From the NCBI GenBank assembly GCA_951812745.1, contig OX638327.1, positions 2,195,501 to 2,259,500 on the forward strand: DNA of 64,000 bases, written 5' to 3'. The translations under genes were made by a program, and so were the position numbers. The notes beneath the pieces were generated by a model. That model searched no databases. It was not told where the DNA came from and worked only from the letters and a program-made list of their open reading frames with translations. This stretch comes from an uncultured Nitrospirales bacterium (GTDB taxonomy: Bacteria; Nitrospirota; Nitrospiria; Nitrospirales; UBA8639). Below, one piece after another: positions 26,059-35,247 of this stretch (its first letter is position 1; each line of letters starts with the position of its first letter).

Positions 26059-26455
26059 GAGAGGACCAGCTTGTTCCGGGGTGAGGTTTCCTGGGGGTGT
26101 CTGGTGACGCTAACATTGTCGGGTTATGCGACGTGAACCCGACCGACCCCGAGTGTCCCCTTTGCTCATGTAAATCCAGAGTGCTCGTCAATCTTGCTTT
26201 CCTTGACTAACGGTTGACGGATAGCTAATTTATAGAGCTTTTGGCCCATGAAGGCTGTTTCCTTGAGTCCTATGGGGTTGGTGGTGGGTCAAGGCGCGCT
26301 CCTTGAGAAGAAGGCCCCATGAGATGGCGCCCTACAAGATGGCAGGGAGATGCCCTAGACCGCCTCAGAGAAGCCGAAGAGGGGATGGGCCTGCCCTCGC
26401 CTGATCAGGGGAGCTATCGGAAAAGCGAACACATATCAAGGACGACCATAAAGGC
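26059..26455. other. intergenic region with two palindromic repeats
   Basis: No convincing gene lies in these 397 bases. Two dispersed repeats are visible: GTCGGGTT / AACCCGAC at 26118-26143, related to copies near 60506 and 62976, and a GGCCCCATGAGATGGCGCC-like element at 26313-26330, related to one at 57849-57865. Weak promoter-like boxes occur near 26205-26240, ahead of the midA-nuo operon. Confidence 0.5.
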
Positions 26456-27634
26456 ATGGAAGCGCCAGACTCTCCTTTCGTGAAGCAAATGACCACGCTC
26501 ATTCGGGAAAACGGTCCCCTGACGTTTGCGCGTTTTATGGAACTCGCCCTGTATGATGACGAGCATGGGTACTATATGACGGGCGGAGGGCCTTCCCGCG
26601 AGACCTCTCCGATTGGTGGAGAGGGCAGTGATTTCTTCACCGCCCCGTGTCTTTCCCCCATCCTGGCCAAGTGTCTGGTCCGTCAGCTCGCGGAGATTGA
26701 TGAGCGGCTCGGTCATCCCCCTGTGTTTCATCTCGTGGAAATGGGGCCGGGGGAAGGGACGTTGCTCAGGGACATGTTGCAGGAATGTCAGGAGCAGCAG
26801 CCCTCGCTTCTTCCCCGTTTGGCGTGCATCCTGGTTGAACGCAGTCCGGCTTTTCGCCGGCAACAACAAGCCAACCTGGCTGCCTGGAAGGAGCAGGGAG
26901 AGAAGATTCGATGGGTTGACGATCTTGAGGCAATTTCGGACGCAAGCCTGACCGGCACGTTGCTCTCGAATGAATTAGTGGATGCGTTTCCGGTCCATAG
27001 GGTTCGCATGGGGCAGGACGGTCTTAGGGAACTGTACGTAACAAGCCGTGGCCATGCCTTGCAGGAACGATGGGGAGAGCCCTCCACGCCTGAATTGTCA
27101 TCGTTCTTGTCCGAGCTGGACGTGGAGTTACCCGTCGGGTTTACCACGGAAATCAGCCTGGAAGCCGTGAAGTGGATCAAACAAGTCGCCAGGGTGCTTG
27201 ATCGCGGAGTCGTGATCACGATCGATTACGGCCACACCGCCCGTGATTATGTTGCCCCCGAACGAAAGAACGGGACATTGATGGCGTACTACCGGCATAC
27301 GGTTTCGACGAATCCCTATCAACGAGTCGGGGAGCAGGATTTGACGGCGCACGTGAATTTTTCGAGTCTTGCCCATACCGGCGAACAGGTTGGGTTGACC
27401 ACGACGGGGTTGACGAATCTTCAGCATTTTTTGATGAGCCTCGGGATCGACGAATTGGTCCGGGGGTGTGACCAGGAATCAACAGTGGTTCAGGCGGCAG
27501 CCCAATTGTTGCGACCTCACGGCATGGGCACCACGTTTAAAATTTTAATGCAGCACAGGGGGATTGTCGTCTCAACGCTTCGTGGCTTACGCCATCGGCC
27601 GTTTTTTGATTCGGTGTTGGCGACGGTCCACTAA
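26456..27634 (+). CDS. MidA/NDUFAF7-family SAM methyltransferase
   Basis: A 392-residue protein of the MidA (DUF185) family. The family pattern is clear: RENGPLTFARFMELALYDDEHGYYM near residues 17-41, SDFFTAPCLSPIL, the SAM site LVEMGPGEGTLLRDML near 96-111, and SNELVDAFPVHRV near 175. The human homologue NDUFAF7 dimethylates an arginine of NDUFS2, the NuoD counterpart, and is needed for complex I assembly. Here the gene ends 35 bp before nuoA on the same strand, and the operon encodes NuoD as part of NuoCD, so the same role is a good inference. The C-terminal 40 residues carry no recognisable motif. Confidence 0.9.
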   Translation: MEAPDSPFVKQMTTLIRENGPLTFARFMELALYDDEHGYYMTGGGPSRETSPIGGEGSDFFTAPCLSPILAKCLVRQLAEIDERLGHPPVFHLVEMGPGEGTLLRDMLQECQEQQPSLLPRLACILVERSPAFRRQQQANLAAWKEQGEKIRWVDDLEAISDASLTGTLLSNELVDAFPVHRVRMGQDGLRELYVTSRGHALQERWGEPSTPELSSFLSELDVELPVGFTTEISLEAVKWIKQVARVLDRGVVITIDYGHTARDYVAPERKNGTLMAYYRHTVSTNPYQRVGEQDLTAHVNFSSLAHTGEQVGLTTTGLTNLQHFLMSLGIDELVRGCDQESTVVQAAAQLLRPHGMGTTFKILMQHRGIVVSTLRGLRHRPFFDSVLATVH

Positions 27635-27669
27635 CGTGAACGATGAGATGATGCGGGTGGTGATCTGAT

Positions 27670-28041
27670 ATGGGCGGCGAATCCGTTCCTTTGAATTACA
27701 TTCCCATCGCCGTCTTTGCGGTGCTGGCGCTGGGGTTCGGCGTCGTGTCGCTGCTGGCCGGATGGATCGTGCGGCCCAGCCGGCCCTATCGCGCGAAACT
27801 GCTTCCGTATGAGAGCGGGAGCCCGCTCTTCATGGACGCCCGCGTTCAATTTCCGATGCGGTATTACATCATCGCGATGTTGTTCGTCGTGTTCGACATT
27901 GAAATCGTCTTCATGTTTCCGTGGGCGGTGGTGTTTCACAAGTTGGGACTGTTGGGGCTCATTGAAATGGGGGTCTTCATTGCCATCCTGGTGGTCGGGT
28001 TCTGGTACGTCTGGAAAAAAGGGGCGCTGGAATGGGACTGA
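27670..28041 (+). CDS. nuoA: NADH-quinone oxidoreductase subunit A
   Basis: A 123-residue membrane subunit of complex I with three helices (about residues 9-30, 62-84, 92-112). The conserved loop YRAKLLPYESGSPLFMDARVQF and FPMRYYIIAMLFVVFDIEIVF, including the key acidic residues, identify it. It is the first nuo gene and lies 35 bp after the MidA-type gene. A 204-bp gap with a palindromic repeat separates it from nuoB. Confidence 0.97.
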   Translation: MGGESVPLNYIPIAVFAVLALGFGVVSLLAGWIVRPSRPYRAKLLPYESGSPLFMDARVQFPMRYYIIAMLFVVFDIEIVFMFPWAVVFHKLGLLGLIEMGVFIAILVVGFWYVWKKGALEWD

Positions 28042-28150
28042 GTCTTACTGAGTTCTGGAGCGTGTGGAATTCCGCCCCGAGAACGAGTGTCACCGTTCAT
28101 TGTTGCCGTGGCGGGGCGGGTCGTTCGGGCGTCGGTGGTAGTCTTTTTGT

Positions 28151-28206
28151 GTCATTCCCGCGGCACAGAGTAGCAAGTCGGGTGGCTCTATGAACGCGGG
28201 AATCCA
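28151..28206. repeat. REP-like inverted repeat between nuoA and nuoB
   Basis: The arms GTCATTCCCGCG (from 28151) and CGCGGGAAT (from about 28195) enclose about 30 bases. The arms match the widespread bacterial repeat that reads TTCCCGCGAAAGCGGGAA in other genomes, but with an enlarged loop. It forms most of the unusually long gap between nuoA and nuoB and may modulate expression of the following genes. Confidence 0.5.
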
Positions 28207-28245
28207 TCTTCCACGCTGTGTTTGCACGACGAAGGATAAGAAACC

Positions 28246-28725
28246 ATGAGCATGCTTGAACGCCAGTTTGACTCCAATATCATTACCACCAATCTCGATT
28301 ACCTGGTGAGCTGGTGCCGGAAGTCGGCTTTGTGGCCGATGACGTTCGGGCTCGCCTGTTGCGCCATCGAGATGATCGCGTCGGTCTCCTCCCGGTACGA
28401 CATCGACCGGTTCGGGGCCGGGGTCTTTCGGGCCTCTCCCAGACAGTCCGACGTCATGATCGTGGCCGGGACCGTGTGTCGAAAGATGGCGCCCGTGATC
28501 CGGCGGATCTACGATCAAATGGCCGAACCGCGATACGTGATCTCCATGGGGTCCTGTGCGACTTCGGGCAATCATTACAACAGTTACAGCGTGGTGCAGG
28601 GTGTGGATCAGATCGTGCCGGTCGACGTGTACGTGGCGGGCTGCCCCCCGCGTCCGGAAGCGTTGCTGGACGCCCTGATCAAGTTGCAGGAAAAGATTCA
28701 GAAGGAAAAGGTATTCGTGAAGTAA
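28246..28725 (+). CDS. nuoB: NADH-quinone oxidoreductase subunit B
   Basis: A 159-residue peripheral-arm subunit that binds cluster N2, the last iron-sulfur centre before quinone. The four ligands are the adjacent pair in GLACCAIEM (residues about 44-45), the cysteine in SMGSCATSG, and that in VAGCPPRPE. An AAGGATAAG sequence before the ATG serves as ribosome-binding site. Downstream, a tiny membrane-protein ORF separates it from nuoCD. Confidence 0.97.
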   Translation: MSMLERQFDSNIITTNLDYLVSWCRKSALWPMTFGLACCAIEMIASVSSRYDIDRFGAGVFRASPRQSDVMIVAGTVCRKMAPVIRRIYDQMAEPRYVISMGSCATSGNHYNSYSVVQGVDQIVPVDVYVAGCPPRPEALLDALIKLQEKIQKEKVFVK

Positions 28726-28742
28726 GGGTGAATACCCAAGTT

Positions 28743-28889
28743 ATGAAGGATAAAAATCCATTCGTCATTATCCTCGTAATATTTGTCGCCTTGGTCATTT
28801 TGTATTTTATCGCTTCTCCTTATCAGAACTGTATGAGAGATACTAAAGAAAGAAATCAGTTTCTTTGCATGCGACATACTTCTTGGTGA
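28743..28889 (+). CDS. small single-helix membrane protein inside the nuo operon
   Basis: A 48-residue ORF in the 173-bp gap between nuoB and nuoCD. It has a short charged start (MKDKNP), one hydrophobic helix (about residues 7-24, FVIILVIFVALVILYFIA), then SPYQNC and a polar tail with a second cysteine, ending in HTSW. Its stop is nine bases before the nuoCD start. The composition of a true small membrane protein, with the conserved-looking SPYQNC...C...TSW layout, argues against chance. Possible roles are an accessory subunit or an assembly factor of complex I. No clear ribosome-binding site is seen, so translation may be coupled to nuoB. Confidence 0.6.
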   Translation: MKDKNPFVIILVIFVALVILYFIASPYQNCMRDTKERNQFLCMRHTSW

Positions 28890-28898
28890 ATATTCGGT

Positions 28899-30650
28899 AT
28901 GCATCGAGTTCTTGAAACCCTACACGAGCGTTTTCCCGAGGCCGTGCTGTCCGTGCGCGAGGATCCGCAACGGGGCGACCTCTCGGCCCAGGTGCGGGCG
29001 CAGGATCTCGTGGACGTGGCGCGTTTCCTCCACGATGATCCCGGGATGGCCTTCGATCATCTTACCGACATTTGCTCGGCCGACTATCCCGACGACCTGG
29101 AACGGTTTGAAGTCATCTACCACTTTCTCTCCCTTCCGCATAACACCCGGATTCGACTGAAGACCCGGCTGACGGAAGAGAATCCCACCATCGGGACCGT
29201 GACGTCCATCTGGAAGGGCGCGAATTTCCTGGAACGTGAAGTGTTTGACCTGATGGGGATCACGTTCGAAGGGCATCCTGACTTGCGACGGATTCTCTTG
29301 CCCGACGATTACACGGAAGGCCATCCCCTGCGGAAGGATTTTCCCACTGAAGGCAAGGGGTGGAGAAGTACCTTTGATTTTATCCCCCGCTTGGATGAGC
29401 CGGAGAGTGAATGGACCGAGAGCGAAATTTCGCAGGATCAGCGGCACGTCTTTATGGCCGGGGATGATCCTGCCTCCTCGAAGCGCACGACCGAATTGTT
29501 GCTCAACATGGGACCGCAGCATCCCAGCACGCACGGCGTCTTGCGGGTGGTGTTGGAACTGGACGGCGAGCGAGTGGCCAAGGCCGTTCCCGATCTGGGG
29601 TATCTGCATCGGGGCGTGGAAAAGCTTGCCGAGGGGCTCCATTATATGCAGGTCATTCCGCATACGGATCGCCTGGATTACGTGTGCGCCATGACGAACA
29701 ATTACGCCTACGTGCGCGCCGTTGAAAAATTGGTCGGCGTGACGATACCGGAGCGGGCCGAGTACGTCCGCACGATCGTGGCCGAAGTGCAACGCATCGT
29801 CGGCCACCTCTTCTGGTTGGGCACGCAGGCCCTGGATATCGGGGCCATGACGGTGTTTTTTTGGACGTTCCGCGAACGGGAGGTGTTACTCGATTTTTTC
29901 GAACAACTCTGTGGCGCGCGCTTGACACTGAATTATTATCGAATCGGAGGGGTGGACAGCGACCTGACCCCGGAATTGGTTGAACGCCTGCGCGGGTTTT
30001 TGAAGACGTTTCCCGAACACGTGCAGGAATATGACACGTTGCTGCAAAGGAACCGGATCTGGGTGGCCAGGACCAAAAACGTGGCAGTCATTTCCGCGGA
30101 AGACGCGATCAACTTCGGTCTCACGGGGCCGACGCTTCGCGGGTCGGGCGTGGCCTATGACGTGCGCAAGCTCGAGCCGTACGGCGTCTATGACCGGGTG
30201 GAGTGGGACGTGCCGGTCGGCAAAGGCGGGGACACCTATGACCGGTATTGGATCCGCGTCGAGGAAATGAAGCAAAGCGCTCGAATCATTGCGCAATGCC
30301 TGGACCAGTTGCCGGAAGGTCCCATCATGGCGGATATGCCCCAGGTGATTCCCCCGGCCAAACCCAACGTCATGCGGGACATGGAAAGCCTGATCCATCA
30401 TTTCATCATCTTTACTCAGGGGTTCAAGCCGCCGAAGGGGGAAACGTATTGCGGGACGGAGGTGCCCAAGGGCGAACTGGGATTCTTCCTGATCAGTGAC
30501 GGGAGCCCGCGTCCCTATCGGATGAAGATCCGTTCGCCGTCGTTTGTCCATATGGGCGCGTTCGATTTTATGGCCCGTGGCTATCTGATTTCTGATATTA
30601 TCACCATCTTCGGCACCTACGACATCGTCATGGGCGAGTGTGATCGGTGA
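28899..30650 (+). CDS. nuoCD: NADH-quinone oxidoreductase subunit CD (fused)
   Basis: A 583-residue fusion. The first ~190 residues are NuoC (30-kDa subunit), with FDHLTDICSADYP and the NuoC signature FEGHPDLRRILLPDDYTEGHPLRKDFP near 125-151. NuoD (49-kDa subunit) follows with MGPQHPSTHGVLRVVLELDGE near 204, GYLHRGVEKLAEG, and RYWIRVEEMKQS later, forming the quinone-binding cavity with NuoB. The fusion also occurs in enterobacteria and others. A methylatable arginine in the N-terminal part of NuoD (the R following STHG in this family) is present, relevant to the MidA-type gene upstream. Confidence 0.97.
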   Translation: MHRVLETLHERFPEAVLSVREDPQRGDLSAQVRAQDLVDVARFLHDDPGMAFDHLTDICSADYPDDLERFEVIYHFLSLPHNTRIRLKTRLTEENPTIGTVTSIWKGANFLEREVFDLMGITFEGHPDLRRILLPDDYTEGHPLRKDFPTEGKGWRSTFDFIPRLDEPESEWTESEISQDQRHVFMAGDDPASSKRTTELLLNMGPQHPSTHGVLRVVLELDGERVAKAVPDLGYLHRGVEKLAEGLHYMQVIPHTDRLDYVCAMTNNYAYVRAVEKLVGVTIPERAEYVRTIVAEVQRIVGHLFWLGTQALDIGAMTVFFWTFREREVLLDFFEQLCGARLTLNYYRIGGVDSDLTPELVERLRGFLKTFPEHVQEYDTLLQRNRIWVARTKNVAVISAEDAINFGLTGPTLRGSGVAYDVRKLEPYGVYDRVEWDVPVGKGGDTYDRYWIRVEEMKQSARIIAQCLDQLPEGPIMADMPQVIPPAKPNVMRDMESLIHHFIIFTQGFKPPKGETYCGTEVPKGELGFFLISDGSPRPYRMKIRSPSFVHMGAFDFMARGYLISDIITIFGTYDIVMGECDR

Positions 30651-30708
30651 AGGGGCATTGAGGATTTTTGATTGCTGATTGTGGATTGAAGGTGCACGAG
30701 AAGCCGGC

Positions 30709-31245
30709 ATGATTTTCGACAAGCATCAAGAGACCGTTGACGACATCCTGAGCCGGTATCCGGTGAAGCGTTCGGCCATGCTGCCGTTGTTGAACCTGGC
30801 GCAGAAGGAAGAGGGATACGTGAGCCAGGCCGCCATGCGGGAGATTGCCGGGATCCTGGATCTCACCCCGCCTCAGGTGTTCGAGACGGCGACGTTTTAT
30901 ACCATGCTCAATCTCAAACCCATCGGGAAATTCCATATCCAGGTGTGCCGGTCGTTGATGTGCGCGCTGGTCGGGGCCGACCCCCTGATTGAATGGTTGC
31001 ACAAACATTTGGGTATCGGCATGGGCCAAACCACCGGGGATAAGCTGTTCACCCTGAGCACGGTGGAATGTTTGGGGTCGTGCGGAACCGGGCCGATGAT
31101 GCAAATCAACGACGACTATTACGAGCGGCTCACCGAAGAAAGAGTCGGACTGATTCTCCGGGACTTGCGGGAATCCGGCGATTGTTCGATGAAAAGCGGT
31201 CCCTTTATGGTTCCCGAACGGGGCGAAGGCGTCGTGTCATCATGA
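30709..31245 (+). CDS. nuoE: NADH-quinone oxidoreductase subunit E
   Basis: A 178-residue subunit with a thioredoxin-like fold holding the [2Fe-2S] cluster N1a. Ligands are in VCRSLMCALVG (the pair C-x4-C) and VECLGSCGTGPMM (the second pair C-x3-C). The ATG at 30709 is preferred over a TTG ten codons earlier because it fits the family N-terminus (MIFDKHQETVDDILSRYP). The stop overlaps the nuoF start in an ATGA. The C-terminal tail (about 30 residues) is a little longer than usual. Confidence 0.95.
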   Translation: MIFDKHQETVDDILSRYPVKRSAMLPLLNLAQKEEGYVSQAAMREIAGILDLTPPQVFETATFYTMLNLKPIGKFHIQVCRSLMCALVGADPLIEWLHKHLGIGMGQTTGDKLFTLSTVECLGSCGTGPMMQINDDYYERLTEERVGLILRDLRESGDCSMKSGPFMVPERGEGVVSS

Positions 31246-32552
31246 AGACCTTTGACAAGATTCTCTTGACCAACATGGAACGACCCGGCTACACCGGGTC
31301 TCTTTCCGATTATGAAGGGACCGGTGGGTACAAGGCGTTGAAAACCGTCCTGGGGAACGTGCCGCCCAATGATATCGTCGAGATGGTGAAGAAATCCGGC
31401 CTGCGGGGGCGGGGCGGGGCGGGCTTCCCCACCGGCGTGAAATGGGGCTTTATTCCGAAAGACCATCCCGGTCCCAAATACCTGTGCTGTAACGCCGATG
31501 AAAGTGAGCCCGGCACGTTTAAAGACCGTCAATTGATGGAGCGGGACCCCCACCAGATCCTTGAAGGCATTGCCATCTCCTGTTATGCCATCGGCGCGCA
31601 AACGGCCTACATCTATATCAGGGGTGAATTCCGGCTCGCAACGAAAATCCTGGAGCGTGCGATTGCCGAAGCGAACCAGGTAGGGCACTTGGGTTCCGAT
31701 ATTTACGGCAGCGGGATCACCGTGCACGTTTACGTGCACGTAGGGGCCGGAGCCTATATCTGTGGCGAGGAAACCGCGCTGCTCGAATCGCTGGAAGGAA
31801 AGCGGGGGAAACCCCGAACGAAGCCGCCGTTCCCGGCCACGCATGGCCTCTACCAGAAACCCACGGTCGTCAATAACGTCGAGACGCTGGCGAACGTCCC
31901 CCATATCGTGAATCGGGGAGCCGAATGGTTTGCCTCCATCGGTGCTCCGCCCAAGAGTACCGGAACGCGGGTCTTTTGTTTGAGCGGCCACGTGAAACGT
32001 CCGGGGAATTATGAATTGCCCGTGAACGCGACGTTCCGGGATCTGATTTATGAGCTTGGCGGGGGCATGCGGTCCGACAAGCCGCTCAAGGCGTTTATCC
32101 CGGGCGGGGCCTCGGCGCCGTTTTTGACCCCGGACCACGTGGACGTTCAATTGGATTTCGAATCGGTAGCCCTGGCGGGCTCGATGTCGGGCTCCGGCGG
32201 GATCACCGTGATGGAAGAAGGCACGAGCATGGTGTGGGCGGCCCTTCGATTGATGGAGTTTTTCTATCATGAATCGTGTGGAAAGTGTACGCCTTGCCGG
32301 GAAGGCAGTGCGTGGATCGTCCAGATCCTGCAACGGATTCTGAACAAGCAAGGACGGCCGGAAGATTTACGGACGCTCACGGAAATTTGCGAGAATATCG
32401 GCGGCCGAACGGTCTGTGCGTTCGGCGACGCGGAAATCGCCCCGGTGCAGAGCACGTTGAAATATTGGCGGGCTGAATATGAGGTCTTGATTGAAGAGGC
32501 TGAGGCGCTCAAGACGAGCAGGAAGGAAATCCCCGTGCTGAGCCTGTCGTAG
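31242..32552 (+). CDS. nuoF: NADH-quinone oxidoreductase subunit F
   Basis: A 436-residue subunit that binds NADH and FMN. The glycine-rich NADH/FMN motif GLRGRGGAGFPTGVKWGF is near residues 51-68, followed by NADESEPGTFKDR, the FMN block GAGAYICGEETALLESLEGKRG near 170, and the N3 cluster motif SCGKCTPCREG near 345-355, with its fourth cysteine in VCAFGD. The start at 31242 lies within the stop of nuoE and agrees with the family; a longer frame from 31068 is only an extension through nuoE. Confidence 0.97.
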   Translation: MKTFDKILLTNMERPGYTGSLSDYEGTGGYKALKTVLGNVPPNDIVEMVKKSGLRGRGGAGFPTGVKWGFIPKDHPGPKYLCCNADESEPGTFKDRQLMERDPHQILEGIAISCYAIGAQTAYIYIRGEFRLATKILERAIAEANQVGHLGSDIYGSGITVHVYVHVGAGAYICGEETALLESLEGKRGKPRTKPPFPATHGLYQKPTVVNNVETLANVPHIVNRGAEWFASIGAPPKSTGTRVFCLSGHVKRPGNYELPVNATFRDLIYELGGGMRSDKPLKAFIPGGASAPFLTPDHVDVQLDFESVALAGSMSGSGGITVMEEGTSMVWAALRLMEFFYHESCGKCTPCREGSAWIVQILQRILNKQGRPEDLRTLTEICENIGGRTVCAFGDAEIAPVQSTLKYWRAEYEVLIEEAEALKTSRKEIPVLSLS

Positions 32553-32561
32553 GAACCGACC

Positions 32562-35231
32562 ATGGCGAACACCCCAAACATGCTGACAGTCACGATCGAC
32601 GGAATCCGCACGCAGGTTCCGGAAGGCACGCTGTTGATCGAGGCGGCCCGGCAGGTGGGCGTGATGGTGCCCCATTTTTGTTACCACCCGAAGTTGGCGC
32701 CCGACGCGAATTGCCGGATGTGCCTGGTGGAGATCGAAAAAATTCCGAAACTCCAAACCTCGTGCAGTACGCGGGTGGCCGAAGGCATGGTCGTACGGTC
32801 GTCGGTGCCGCACGTCGAGGCCGCGCGGAAATCGGTGTTGGAGTTGTTGCTGGGCAATCACCCGCTCGATTGCCCGGTGTGCGACCAGGGCGGACGCTGC
32901 GACCTGCAGGATTTTTCGCACGAGTACACGCCCACCGTCAGCCGGTTCAAGGAATTAAAGCGGGTCTTTCCGAAACAATACCTCGGTCCGGTCATTGAAA
33001 CACAGATGAACCGGTGCGTGTCGTGCATGCGTTGCGTGCGGTATTGCGACGAAGTGATGGACGCCCAGGCGCTGGCGGCCGACGGCCGCGGCACGCTCAC
33101 GCAGATTACGCATTGGGCCGGCAATGAACTCGAATGCGACATGTGCGGCGGGTGTATCCAGATCTGTCCGGTCGGAGCCATTACCAGCCGGTTGTCGATG
33201 TACGACTACCGCCCGTGGATGCTGAAACGGGCGGAGACGATTTGTTCCTATTGCGGGGACGGGTGCCAGATCACGGTCCAACAAAAGAACGATCAATTGA
33301 TCGAAGTGAATTCGGCATTGGGCGCCGGCCGGAACAACGGGGACCTCTGCGTCCGCGGGTATTTCGGCTACCATGCGGCGGTCCACCCCGATCGTGTGCA
33401 ACATCCCCTTGTGCGCCAGGCCGACGGTTCCTTTGCCGAGGTCACGTGGGAAGAAGCGTTGGAACGCGTAGCCCGGGAGTTGACGACCATTAAAGCGAAG
33501 CACGGGGCCGATGCGATAGGCGGGTTTATCACGGCTCGGTGCACCAACGAGGATCTGTACCTGTTTCAGAAATTCATGCGCGTCGTGGTCGGGACGAATC
33601 AGATCGACAGCAGCGTCCGGTACGGGCATATCAACGGCGTGCGGGCGCTCCGGCGGGTGCAGGGCACTCATCGTTGGACGGTTCGCTATGAGGACATGGC
33701 CCAAGCCGACGCCATCATGCTGGTGGGCACCAACGTCAATGAAGCCAATCCCATTACGGCCCTGCACGTGAAGCAGGCCGTGAAGCAAGGGGGTGCTCAA
33801 CTCATCACGCTTGAATCCTTCCTTCCGGTCCGCTCGACCGTGAGTAACATTGCGACGCTTTCCCGGCATCACCTGACCGTGACGAGCGGGCAGTTTGCCG
33901 CGGCCATCCTGGGGCTGGTGAAGGCCGTTGTCGAGTCGGACCTGGTCCATGAGGATATCACCAAACAGGCGCCGGAGTTCGTGCAGACGATACGGACCAA
34001 CGTGGCCAAGGTGTCCTGGCAGGCGATCCAAGAACAGTCGGGTCTTTCGCAAGAAGATATTGAAGCGGCGGCCCGGGCGTATTCGCAGGCTGAACGCGCC
34101 GTCGTGCTGGTTGGCCGGGACGTCCTTCGTTCGCTTGGCGGGGAAGGACTGGTGACCAATCTCATGGATCTCCAGATCCTCACGGGGCATCTTCGGCGGG
34201 AAGGCTCGGGCCTGGGCTGCCTGGCTGAGGAGAATAATGAGCAGGGCGCCGTAGAGATGGGCGCCGTTGCCGGATATTTTCCGGGTCCCACCGGTCTTGA
34301 CGATGAAGAGAGCCAACGAAACTTGACGCAGGCTTGGGGGCGGGCGGTTCCGCAGGGAGTCCCGGCCACCTTGCCGAATATGTTGACCCGAGCCAGGGCC
34401 GGCGCCATCAAATCGCTGTTCATCGTGGGAGAAAACCCGGTCGAATCATTGCCGGGTGACGCCGGCGTGACAGGGGCGCTTGATGCGTTGGAGTTTCTGG
34501 TGTGTCAGGAATTGTTTTTGACGGAAACCGCGAAGAGGGCGCACGTGGTGTTTCCCGCGTGTTCGGCCATGGAAAAGGACGGCACGTTTACCAATACGGA
34601 AGGCCACGTCCAGCCCGTTCGCCAGTCGATCGAACCGTTGGGGGAGAGCCGGCCCGATTGGGAAATGTTTTCAGCCCTGTCGGTGTTGATGGAGCATCCC
34701 ATCGAGTACGGTGAAGTCAGGGAAATCTTCAAGGAAATACGCGGAGTGATTCCGGGGTATGGCCTACTGGGTCCGGCTTCCACGCCACCGAAAGTTGACG
34801 AGAGTACGGTCGCGCAATACGTGACGAGCGGGTTCAAGGAGGACGTCGACCGGCGGTACGCATTGGATCCGTCGTCCGCGTCGCCCGAAGGGGCGATGAC
34901 GCTGCGGTTGGTCCAGTCCCTGTACCATTCCGGAAAATACAGTACGCGCGCGAAGGGATTGATGGAAATCGAAGGAGAAGGTCTGCTTCAAATCAATTCC
35001 CGTGAGGCCCGGCGATTGGGGATTGAAGACGGCAAGACCGTCCTGCTCTCGAACGATTGCGAGCAGGCCACCGTTTCCGTGAAATTGAATGACCGCGTGC
35101 CCGATGCCGTGGCGTGGTTCCCCGAGCATTTCGATCAATCCGTGCGGGCGTTGTTCACGTTGAAGGTTGATCCGCATACCCACGTGCCCGTGTGGAAGAC
35201 GACTTACATGACTATGACGAAAGTGAGCTGA
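32562..35231 (+). CDS. nuoG: NADH-quinone oxidoreductase subunit G
   Basis: An 889-residue subunit. In order it has a ferredoxin-like [2Fe-2S] domain (CYHPKLAPDANCRMCLVE near residue 34), the CPVCDQGGRCDLQD segment with its own cluster, and two [4Fe-4S] motifs CVSCMRCVRYC and CDMCGGCIQICPVGA. A CSYCGDGC motif with a further cysteine in DLCVRGYFG, matching the off-pathway N7 cluster seen only in some bacteria, is followed by a molybdopterin-oxidoreductase-like domain from about residue 270 to the end, which in complex I does not hold an active cofactor. The start lies nine bases after nuoF. A small unrelated ORF separates it from nuoH. Confidence 0.97.
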   Translation: MANTPNMLTVTIDGIRTQVPEGTLLIEAARQVGVMVPHFCYHPKLAPDANCRMCLVEIEKIPKLQTSCSTRVAEGMVVRSSVPHVEAARKSVLELLLGNHPLDCPVCDQGGRCDLQDFSHEYTPTVSRFKELKRVFPKQYLGPVIETQMNRCVSCMRCVRYCDEVMDAQALAADGRGTLTQITHWAGNELECDMCGGCIQICPVGAITSRLSMYDYRPWMLKRAETICSYCGDGCQITVQQKNDQLIEVNSALGAGRNNGDLCVRGYFGYHAAVHPDRVQHPLVRQADGSFAEVTWEEALERVARELTTIKAKHGADAIGGFITARCTNEDLYLFQKFMRVVVGTNQIDSSVRYGHINGVRALRRVQGTHRWTVRYEDMAQADAIMLVGTNVNEANPITALHVKQAVKQGGAQLITLESFLPVRSTVSNIATLSRHHLTVTSGQFAAAILGLVKAVVESDLVHEDITKQAPEFVQTIRTNVAKVSWQAIQEQSGLSQEDIEAAARAYSQAERAVVLVGRDVLRSLGGEGLVTNLMDLQILTGHLRREGSGLGCLAEENNEQGAVEMGAVAGYFPGPTGLDDEESQRNLTQAWGRAVPQGVPATLPNMLTRARAGAIKSLFIVGENPVESLPGDAGVTGALDALEFLVCQELFLTETAKRAHVVFPACSAMEKDGTFTNTEGHVQPVRQSIEPLGESRPDWEMFSALSVLMEHPIEYGEVREIFKEIRGVIPGYGLLGPASTPPKVDESTVAQYVTSGFKEDVDRRYALDPSSASPEGAMTLRLVQSLYHSGKYSTRAKGLMEIEGEGLLQINSREARRLGIEDGKTVLLSNDCEQATVSVKLNDRVPDAVAWFPEHFDQSVRALFTLKVDPHTHVPVWKTTYMTMTKVS

Positions 35232-35247
35232 CGATTTGGAGCAAGAC

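Noticed and set aside
31119-32351. Minus-strand ORF of 410 codons opposite nuoF
   Set aside because: Antisense shadow of a well-conserved complex I subunit.
32955-34316. Minus-strand ORF of 453 codons opposite nuoG
   Set aside because: Antisense shadow; NuoG frame shows all expected cluster motifs.
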